A DNA stretch of 6,275 nt from Sediminibacterium sp. (GTDB lineage Bacteria > Bacteroidota > Bacteroidia > Chitinophagales > Chitinophagaceae), in the NCBI GenBank assembly GCA_023263235.1, contig JALQXE010000189.1, forward strand, positions 1 through 6,275, in the 5' to 3' direction. Numbering within the stretch: the first letter of the stretch is position 1; the number at the start of each line of letters is the position of its first letter. Shown one piece after another: positions 1 through 5,882 of the stretch. The notes beneath the pieces were generated by a model, which was not told the DNA's origin, ran no database searches, and saw only the letters and a program-made list of their open reading frames with translations. The translations under genes were made by a program, and so were the position numbers.

Positions 1-879
1 CTATTATTAAATTCTCATCATGATACGGTGAAAGCCAACAAAGGCTTTACATTGGATCCTTTTACGCCTATTGAAAAAGACGGCAAAATATTTGGATTAG
101 GAAGTAATGATGCGGGTGGATGTTTGGTGAGTTTGATTGCCACTTTCTTATACTATTATGAACATACCAACCTGCCTTTTAACATAATATTACTCGCTTC
201 TGCTGAAGAAGAAATTTCTGGAGTAGATGGTGTTGAGTTGATTTTACCTTTATTGCCAAAGATTGATTTTGGAATTGTAGGAGAACCTACTTTACTAGAA
301 ATGGCTATTGCAGAAAGAGGTTTGTTGGTGTTGGATGCAGTGGTGACCGGAAAATCGGGGCATGCGGCAAGAGAAGAAGGGGAGAATGCATTGTACAAAA
401 TATTGCCAGATATTGAATGGTTCAAAAATTACGAATTTGAAAAAGTATCTGAATTATTAGGCAAGGTTAAAATGACGGTGACGATTATTGAAACTGAAAA
501 CAAACAACATAACGTAGTGCCGTCAAGTTGTAAAATTGTAGTGGATGTACGTGTGAATGAGCTATATACTTTTGAAGAAATTTTAGCAACCATTAGCAAT
601 CATGTAAATGCGACGGTGACGCCAAGAAGTTTAAGAATGCGTTCTACAGGCATCGACTTGAACCATCCATTAATACAAGCTGGTACCGCTTTAGGAAAAG
701 GCTACTATGGTTCTGTGACTACTTCGGATAAAGCATTAATGCCATTCCCTACATTAAAAATGGGGCCTGGTGATTCGGCAAGAAGTCATACTGCCGATGA
801 GTTTATCTTTGTAAATGAAATAGAAGAGGGCATAAATACCTATATTCAACTAATTGAAAAAATGACTACACATGAGTAA
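1..879 (+). CDS. argE: M20-family deacetylase, ArgE-like (acyl-ornithine/acyl-citrulline deacetylase), 5'-truncated
   Basis: This zinc-dependent M20 amidohydrolase very probably removes the N-acyl group from an arginine precursor in the cytoplasm. The frame is open from base 1, so the gene begins left of the window. 292 codons are present and roughly 60 N-terminal residues are missing compared with usual family length. Numbering from the first codon seen, the metal-site residues are all present: H6-x-D8 (HHDTV), bridging D37 (GSNDAGG), catalytic E70 and ligand E71 (SAEEEIS), E95 (GEPT) and H263 (RSHTADEF). H121 (SGHAA) lies in the lid/dimerisation domain. The last codons overlap argH by 8 bp, which ties the gene to arginine synthesis. 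Many Bacteroidota carbamoylate acetyl- or succinyl-ornithine before deacylation, so the true substrate may be N-acetyl- or N-succinyl-citrulline; this cannot be read from the sequence. A DapE-type desuccinylase is a less likely alternative, given the argH neighbour. The family call is firm, the substrate is inferred. Confidence 0.88.
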   Translation, partial: LLLNSHHDTVKANKGFTLDPFTPIEKDGKIFGLGSNDAGGCLVSLIATFLYYYEHTNLPFNIILLASAEEEISGVDGVELILPLLPKIDFGIVGEPTLLEMAIAERGLLVLDAVVTGKSGHAAREEGENALYKILPDIEWFKNYEFEKVSELLGKVKMTVTIIETENKQHNVVPSSCKIVVDVRVNELYTFEEILATISNHVNATVTPRSLRMRSTGIDLNHPLIQAGTALGKGYYGSVTTSDKALMPFPTLKMGPGDSARSHTADEFIFVNEIEEGINTYIQLIEKMTTHE

Positions 880-2209
880 GCTTTGGCAAAAAAATAATCA
901 AGTAGCTAGTTCGGTTGAACAGTTTACAATAGGCAAGGATCAAGAGATGGACATATACTTGGCGGCCTATGATGTATTGGGTTCTATTGCACATACTACC
1001 ATGTTGTCCGAAGTGGGATTGTTAACCAAAGAGGAACAAGTACAGTTAAAAAAGGCCTTGGTTGAAATTTATACATTAATACAAGCTGGTGATTTTAAAT
1101 TAGGTGAAGGGGTAGAAGATATCCATTCACAAGTAGAGATGCTACTTACAGAAAAGCTGGGTGATATTGGAAAGAAAATTCATAGTGCAAGAAGTAGAAA
1201 TGATCAGGTTTTAGTGGATTTAAAATTATTTTTGCGCGCCGAATTAATGGATTTAGCCGAATCTGTTCAATCTCTATTTAGTTTATTGCAAGCAAAAAGT
1301 GAACTGCATAAAAATGATTTATTGCCAGGCTATACGCATTTACAATTAGCCATGCCTTCCTCTTTTGGATTGTGGTTAGGTGCATATGCAGAGAGTTTAG
1401 TGGATGATATGACCGTTTTGCAAGCCGCTTACAATGTTGTGAATAAAAATCCTTTGGGATCTGCAGCTGGCTATGGCTCATCCTTTCCCATTAACAGAAC
1501 AAGAACCACGGAGCTATTGGGTTTTGAAACCTTAAACTACAATGTGGTATATGCGCAAATGGGTCGTGGCAAGGCGGAAAGAATCACTGCAATGGCTTTA
1601 GCAAATTTTGCAGATACATTGGCTCGTTTAAGTATGGATGCTTGTTTATTTATGAATCAGAACTTTGGGTTTATAAATTTCCCAGAAGCACTAACAACTG
1701 GATCTAGTATTATGCCACATAAAAAGAATCCCGATGTTTTTGAACTCATCAGATCCTATTGCAACAGAATTAAAGCATTGCCTAATGAAATTATGATGAT
1801 GACTACTAATTTACCTTCAGGCTATCACCGCGATTTACAATTATTAAAAGAGCATTTATTTCCTGCATTTCAACAGTTAAAAAATTGTATGGACATGGCA
1901 TCTCTGATGATTCAAAATATGGAAGTGAAACAAGGGTTGTTGGAAGATCCCAAATATCAATTTTTATTTAGCGTGGAGGAAGTAAACAAATTAGTAAATG
2001 AAGGGGTGCCATTTAGGGATGCATACAAAAAGGTGGGCTTGGATATTGAAAATGGTACTTATACATATGCTACTAAAGTGGCACACACACATGAGGGTAG
2101 TATTGGTAATCTTTGTACTGCCGAAATTACAGCTGCCATGCATAAAGTGTTAAATAGCATGAATTTCGAAAAAGTTGAGCAACAAATAAATCATTTATTG
2201 AATAGCTAA
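872..2209 (+). CDS. argH: argininosuccinate lyase
   Basis: ArgH splits argininosuccinate into arginine and fumarate, the last step of arginine synthesis, as a cytoplasmic homotetramer. The 445-residue protein is close to the usual 440-465. Family landmarks appear in order: the N-terminal LAAYDVLGSIAH segment, the substrate-binding HSARSRNDQ at 104-112, YTHLQ with T155/H156 (the catalytic-histidine region), and the superfamily signature GSSIMPHKKNPD from G277, with the catalytic serine expected at S278 on the mobile loop. The usual SDRDF-like segment is replaced by YAQMGRGKAER at 227-237; I recall this form from Bacteroidota homologues, but that is from memory. The ATG at 872 lies inside the end of the upstream deacetylase (8 bp overlap), so the two genes are probably translationally coupled in an arg operon. 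No convincing terminator follows. The start is supported by the SKLW opening, which matches the LW motif typical of ArgH N-termini. Confidence 0.95.
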   Translation: MSKLWQKNNQVASSVEQFTIGKDQEMDIYLAAYDVLGSIAHTTMLSEVGLLTKEEQVQLKKALVEIYTLIQAGDFKLGEGVEDIHSQVEMLLTEKLGDIGKKIHSARSRNDQVLVDLKLFLRAELMDLAESVQSLFSLLQAKSELHKNDLLPGYTHLQLAMPSSFGLWLGAYAESLVDDMTVLQAAYNVVNKNPLGSAAGYGSSFPINRTRTTELLGFETLNYNVVYAQMGRGKAERITAMALANFADTLARLSMDACLFMNQNFGFINFPEALTTGSSIMPHKKNPDVFELIRSYCNRIKALPNEIMMMTTNLPSGYHRDLQLLKEHLFPAFQQLKNCMDMASLMIQNMEVKQGLLEDPKYQFLFSVEEVNKLVNEGVPFRDAYKKVGLDIENGTYTYATKVAHTHEGSIGNLCTAEITAAMHKVLNSMNFEKVEQQINHLLNS

Positions 2210-2212
2210 TTG

Positions 2213-2220
2213 TATTTTTG
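2213..2220 (+). promoter_or_regulatory. candidate Bacteroidota -7 promoter box for the FKBP gene
   Basis: TATTTTTG matches the Bacteroidota sigma-A -7 consensus TAnnTTTG exactly. It lies in the 72-bp gap between argH and the FKBP gene and would give a leader of roughly 55 nt. No TTTG-like -33 box is visible about 19 bp upstream, and such an A/T-rich octamer occurs often by chance here, so the call rests on position and the -7 match alone. Confidence 0.35.
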
Positions 2221-2281
2221 GCAACGCAATTCATTTTACATTGTGTACGCAAGAATATAAAAAAGACAAATTGAAACGAAT

Positions 2282-3007
2282 ATGAAAAAAGGATTAATAT
2301 TTATTGGGATGATAGTAAGTATAAGCGCAATGGCCCAAACAAAGACAACTGCCAAAGGTGCTCCAATTACTAAGCCAAAGTTAGCTTTAACCTATACCGC
2401 AGCTAAGTTCCTTAAAACTACCAAGGATAGCGCTTCTTATGCTTTGGGATATAGAATTGCACAAAGTTTAAAGGGTCAGGATTTGCAAGATGTAAATTTT
2501 GAATTATTTATAAAAGGAATGGCTGCGGGAAAAATCGCCAAAACCGATATCCCAGATAGCTTATTAGATGTATGTATTAAAAACTACCAAGATAAAATGA
2601 GTCAAGAAAAAATCGCATTCAACAGAGCGACTGGAAAAGCGTTCTTAGAAGAAAACGCAAAAAAGCCAGGTGTTGTAAAAATGACAAATGGCATGCAGTA
2701 TTTAGTATTAACCCCTGGAACAGGAACTGAGTATCCTACTTTAAAAAGTAAAGTTAAATGCCATTACCATGGCACTTTAATTGACGGTAGTGTGTTTGAT
2801 AGTTCAGTGCAAAGAGGGGAGCCTATTACTTTTCCATTAAACGGCGTAATTAAAGGTTGGCAGGATGCTGTCCAATTAATGACAGTGGGCGCTAAATGGA
2901 GATTATTTATCCCAAGTGAATTAGCGTATGGTGAGCGTTCAGCGGGTCCTATGATTGGACCAGGTTCTACCCTAATATTTGATGTAGAGCTTTTAGGAAT
3001 TGAATAA
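2282..3007 (+). CDS. exported FKBP-type peptidyl-prolyl cis-trans isomerase (FKBP_N + FKBP_C, Mip/FkpA-like)
   Basis: This folding helper isomerises X-Pro bonds in the periplasm. Residues 1-18 form a Sec signal peptide: K2-K3, a hydrophobic core, and an AMA/Q cleavage site after A18. There is no lipobox cysteine, so it should be soluble after export. A Thr/Lys/Pro-rich linker (about 19-45) leads to a helical FKBP_N-like dimerisation domain (about 48-135, from DSASYALGYRIAQ), followed by a full FKBP domain (about 135-241). Ligand-pocket residues equivalent to those of FKBP12 are all present: Y162, F172, D173, F184, V189, I190, W193, Y216 and F233, so an active isomerase is expected. The 241-residue length is normal for this class. 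The ATG at 2282 directly precedes the signal peptide; an A-rich stretch stands in place of a Shine-Dalgarno. A candidate promoter upstream and a strong terminator downstream suggest the gene is transcribed on its own, or at the end of the arg unit by read-through. Confidence 0.93.
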   Translation: MKKGLIFIGMIVSISAMAQTKTTAKGAPITKPKLALTYTAAKFLKTTKDSASYALGYRIAQSLKGQDLQDVNFELFIKGMAAGKIAKTDIPDSLLDVCIKNYQDKMSQEKIAFNRATGKAFLEENAKKPGVVKMTNGMQYLVLTPGTGTEYPTLKSKVKCHYHGTLIDGSVFDSSVQRGEPITFPLNGVIKGWQDAVQLMTVGAKWRLFIPSELAYGERSAGPMIGPGSTLIFDVELLGIE

Positions 3008-3027
3008 AAGCGGTTAAAATAGTAATT

Positions 3028-3053
3028 ACACCCCCAAAATTGGGGGTGTTTTT
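3028..3053 (+). terminator. strong intrinsic terminator after the FKBP gene
   Basis: A perfect 8-bp stem, ACACCCCC (3028-3035) with GGGGGTGT (3042-3049), encloses a six-base AAAATT loop, which may pair further as two A-T pairs. The stem runs directly into a T-tract (3049-3053). It begins 20 bp after the FKBP stop codon and separates that gene from the lipoprotein-ispG group. There is no comparable T-tract on the opposite strand, so it acts in the + direction. Confidence 0.9.
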
Positions 3054-3068
3054 ATTGGTATTATGTGG

Positions 3069-3076
3069 TAATTTTG
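3069..3076 (+). promoter_or_regulatory. candidate Bacteroidota -7 promoter box for the lipoprotein-ispG group
   Basis: TAATTTTG is an exact match to the TAnnTTTG -7 consensus. It lies 15 bp after the T-tract of the preceding terminator and 23 bp before the lipoprotein ATG, so transcription would start near 3083 with a leader of under 20 nt. A -33 box would fall inside the terminator stem and is not recognisable. The position just after a terminator and just before a gene start makes it more credible than a chance match. Confidence 0.42.
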
Positions 3077-3099
3077 TGCTTCTCATTAAAGCAACAATT

Positions 3100-3837
3100 A
3101 TGTTTAAAATAGCTTCCTTTTTATTGGCATTTGGTATAGTTCTATTTGCTTGTTCTCCTAACAACGTAAAAACCGATCCTGCCATTGTTAAAATAATGGA
3201 TAGCGCAAAGGTTACTGGCGTTTTTGCATTGATGGAAAATGGATCGGGACAATTCACCATTACCAATTTAGCTGCTTACAAAGATTCGGCATATGCTCCT
3301 TTACATACTTTTTTTGCATTGCCAGCATTGTTGGCATTGGATAAAGGTTTAATAAGTCATGATGCTAAAACATGGGTATCATTTGACTCAGTAAACTATT
3401 ATGAGGATTTAATTGCTAAGCTAGGAAGAGAAAGTATTGTTAAATCAAGAGACTCTTTACGTTATGGTAAAGGTATTATGACGGCAGATAGTACTAAATA
3501 TTGGAACAATGGAAGTTTACTTATTACGCCAGACGAACAACTAGGCTTTATTAAAAAATTATATTTTAATGAACTGCCATTTCAAAAACGTTCTCAGGAT
3601 ATGTATAAAAAAATGATCTTGAGAGAGGATAATACAAATTATAGATTAAGTTATATTAAAGGGTTAGATACCACAAAAGGAAATACCTGGTATTTAGGGT
3701 ACGTGGAAGAGAACAAACATCCTTACTTTTTTGTTTTATATACAAAATCAATTCAATCTAACGCTGTAATGAATGACAATGGGGCATTATTAAAAACAAT
3801 TTTATTGCAACAAGGTTTTTTAAAAGGGGTTAGATAA
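3100..3837 (+). CDS. lipoprotein with a class D beta-lactamase-like (penicillin-binding) fold lacking catalytic residues; predicted pseudoenzyme
   Basis: Residues 1-18 form a lipoprotein signal with lipobox L15-F16-A17-C18, so the mature protein should be lipid-anchored at C18. Starting at 3100 puts the signal at the N-terminus; the upstream in-frame ATG at 3040 lies in the terminator loop and is rejected. The rest lines up by eye with OXA-type class D enzymes: VTGVFALMENGSG (38-50), YAPLHTFFALPALLALDKG (65-83, against YSPASTFKIPNxLIALxxG), then an amphipathic stretch, YGKG (122-125), YWNNGSLLIT (134-143, against FWxxGxLxIS) and WYLGYVE (197-203). Every catalytic motif is altered: the nucleophilic Ser is H69, the Lys to be carboxylated is F72, SxV is D96-S97-V98, YGN is Y122-G123-K124, and KTG is I186-K187-G188. 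W135, near the active site in OXA enzymes, is kept. About 20 residues between motifs 1 and 2 are absent. The 245-residue frame is intact, so this is a maintained protein without hydrolase or transpeptidase chemistry; its role is unknown. It sits 18 bp before ispG, probably cotranscribed. Confidence 0.8.
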   Translation: MFKIASFLLAFGIVLFACSPNNVKTDPAIVKIMDSAKVTGVFALMENGSGQFTITNLAAYKDSAYAPLHTFFALPALLALDKGLISHDAKTWVSFDSVNYYEDLIAKLGRESIVKSRDSLRYGKGIMTADSTKYWNNGSLLITPDEQLGFIKKLYFNELPFQKRSQDMYKKMILREDNTNYRLSYIKGLDTTKGNTWYLGYVEENKHPYFFVLYTKSIQSNAVMNDNGALLKTILLQQGFLKGVR

Positions 3838-3855
3838 AAGCACATCATTAGCATT

Positions 3856-5865
3856 ATGCAACAATACTGTAATTCATTAACTGCTTATAATCGCTTTGTT
3901 ACAAGAGCGGTAAAAGTGGGTAATTTGATTATTGGAGGAGGTAGCCCTGTCAAAATACAGACCATGACAACCACCGATACCATGGATACCGACAAAACAG
4001 TTGCTCAGGTAATTAAATGTATAGAGGCAGGTGCACAGTTGGTAAGGATTACCGCACCTAGTAAAAAGGAAGCGGAAAATTTAGCCAATATAAAAGCAGC
4101 GCTACGTGCAAAAGGTTATGACACACCATTAGTAGCCGATATTCATTTTACACCCAATGCTGCCGAAATTGCTGCTAAAATTGTTGAAAAAGTTAGGGTG
4201 AATCCCGGCAACTATGTAGATAAGAAAAAGTTTGAGCAAATTGAATATACCGATGCTGAATATCTTGAGGAAATTGAAAGGATTAGAGAAAAATTCACGC
4301 CCCTTGTGCTCATTTGTAAAGAACACGGAACGGCTATGCGTATTGGAACCAATCATGGTTCATTGAGCGATCGCATTATGAGTAGATATGGTGATACAGC
4401 GAATGGGATGGTTGAAAGTGCTATGGAATTTTTACGTATTGCAAGATCATTGGATTATCATCAAATTATTTTAAGTATGAAATCCAGTAATCCGCAAGTA
4501 ATGGTACATGCATACCGATTATTAATACAGCAAATGCAAAATGAATTCGGTGAATCTTATCCTTTGCATTTAGGCGTTACAGAAGCTGGAGACGGAGAGG
4601 ATGGTAGAATTAAAAGTGCAATTGGTATTGGCACTTTATTAGAAGATGGTATTGGTGATACTATAAGGGTAAGTTTAACGGAGGATCCGGAATTAGAAAT
4701 TCCCGTGTGTAGAGATATTGTGAAAAGATACAATGGACGTGATAGTGAACCAAGTTCTAGCATTTCTCCAATTGTACATTTAAATTATAATCCCTTTGAG
4801 TACAAAAAAAGAAAAACGCATACAGTATCCAATATAGGTGGCAATAACGTGCCTGTTGTGATAGCCGATATGAGTCATTTGACAGGTGTAAATGCTTCTT
4901 CTTTAAATGCAATAGGATATCAATACAATGAATCTACCGACAAGTGGAATATCGCAGATGCGGCTGCTGACTATATTTTTCTTGGAAACCACAAGTTGGA
5001 TTTTGAAATACCAGGTACCTTGAAAGGAATTTTGCATCATGAAAAATGGTTGGAAGTAGGAGATGATCATAAATATGCGCCCATTTTTAATGCTGATGTT
5101 TTCATAAATGCAAGCGGCAAAAGTAATACTATAAACTTTGTTGCGCTAGATGCTTATAGTACAAATTCAAATATTTCGGATGAGCAAATACTACAAATTG
5201 CAAAAGATAAAACCGTTGTATTTTGTATAAGTAGTGAATTGGTAAACGCAATGCAGGCTGTAAGACGTATGATTGTAAAACTTAATGAATTACAAGTTAC
5301 CAATCCTGTTGTTTTAGTAACCGATAGTAAAGGGACTACTACCGACGAGCATTTAATTCACTTTGCAACTGAAACCGGTGCATTATTTTTAGATGGAATG
5401 GGCGATGGTATTTGTTTAGGAGTGGATGCTACTTTATATCCAGCTTTGTCAAAAGATTTTGGACAGGTTTCCGGTAGAAATTATGTTCAAAATAATTCAC
5501 TAGAGCAGTTTTTAAATGCAACCGCGTTTGGAATTTTACAAGCTACAAGGACTAGGATATCTAAAACTGAATATATTTCTTGCCCAAGTTGTGGAAGAAC
5601 TTTATTTGAATTACAAGAAACCACTGCTAAAATTAGAAAAGTAACCAATCATTTGAAAGGCTTGAAAATAGCTATTATGGGTTGCATCGTAAATGGCCCT
5701 GGTGAAATGGCTGATGCGGATTTTGGTTATGTGGGAAGTGGGGTAGGAAAAATTACTTTGTATAAAGGAAAGGAAGTAATGAAACGTAATATTGATAGTG
5801 AGGTGGCCGTGGACGAGCTCATCCAATTGTTAAAGGACAATGAAGTATGGGTGGATCCTCAATAA
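3856..5865 (+). CDS. ispG: 4-hydroxy-3-methylbut-2-en-1-yl diphosphate synthase, large three-domain form
   Basis: IspG (GcpE) reductively converts MEcPP to HMBPP, the penultimate step of the MEP isoprenoid pathway, using a [4Fe-4S] cluster in the cytoplasm. The 669-residue protein is far longer than the roughly 370-residue proteobacterial enzyme. It has the layout seen in Bacteroidota, chlamydiae and plants: a TIM barrel (about 10-295, with QTMTTTDTMDT from Q35 and RVNPGN at 114-119), an inserted middle domain (about 296-555), and a C-terminal iron-sulfur domain (about 556-669). Cluster ligands are visible as C576-P-S-C579 and C610 in MGCIVNGPGE, with E617 as the fourth-ligand/catalytic glutamate, so it should be active. 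The N-terminus (QQYCNSLTAYNR) resembles Bacteroidota homologues and supports the ATG at 3856. No terminator or promoter box is seen in the 18-bp gap before it or the 17-bp gap after it, suggesting one transcript with both neighbours. Confidence 0.97.
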   Translation: MQQYCNSLTAYNRFVTRAVKVGNLIIGGGSPVKIQTMTTTDTMDTDKTVAQVIKCIEAGAQLVRITAPSKKEAENLANIKAALRAKGYDTPLVADIHFTPNAAEIAAKIVEKVRVNPGNYVDKKKFEQIEYTDAEYLEEIERIREKFTPLVLICKEHGTAMRIGTNHGSLSDRIMSRYGDTANGMVESAMEFLRIARSLDYHQIILSMKSSNPQVMVHAYRLLIQQMQNEFGESYPLHLGVTEAGDGEDGRIKSAIGIGTLLEDGIGDTIRVSLTEDPELEIPVCRDIVKRYNGRDSEPSSSISPIVHLNYNPFEYKKRKTHTVSNIGGNNVPVVIADMSHLTGVNASSLNAIGYQYNESTDKWNIADAAADYIFLGNHKLDFEIPGTLKGILHHEKWLEVGDDHKYAPIFNADVFINASGKSNTINFVALDAYSTNSNISDEQILQIAKDKTVVFCISSELVNAMQAVRRMIVKLNELQVTNPVVLVTDSKGTTTDEHLIHFATETGALFLDGMGDGICLGVDATLYPALSKDFGQVSGRNYVQNNSLEQFLNATAFGILQATRTRISKTEYISCPSCGRTLFELQETTAKIRKVTNHLKGLKIAIMGCIVNGPGEMADADFGYVGSGVGKITLYKGKEVMKRNIDSEVAVDELIQLLKDNEVWVDPQ

Positions 5866-5882
5866 TGGAATAAAATTTAATT

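Noticed and set aside
28..30. GTG at 28 as the start of the M20 deacetylase
   Set aside because: The frame is open to base 1 and the upstream codons encode the HHD zinc motif, so this GTG is an internal valine and the gene begins outside the window.
156..425. Minus-strand open frame of 89 codons inside the deacetylase gene
   Set aside because: It lies wholly opposite conserved M20 motifs, has no family resemblance, and is a shadow of the real gene. The minus-strand frames at 1278-1481, 4129-4356, 4557-4763 and 5611-5826 are rejected for the same reason.
2208..2231. AATTG/CAATT inverted repeat after argH as a terminator
   Set aside because: Only five mostly A-T pairs with a 14-base loop and no T-tract after it; far weaker than the hairpin at 3028-3053.
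2967..3266. Minus-strand frame of 99 codons across the FKBP end, terminator and lipoprotein start
   Set aside because: It reads through both arms of the terminator hairpin and opposite a clear lipoprotein signal, with no recognisable domain.
3100..3837. Working class D beta-lactamase or antibiotic-resistance gene
   Set aside because: The catalytic Ser, Lys, SxV Ser and KTG motif are all replaced, so hydrolysis by the known mechanism is not possible.
3100..3837. Decaying pseudogene
   Set aside because: The frame is uninterrupted, the signal peptide and lipobox are intact, and fold-defining residues are kept up to the C-terminus.
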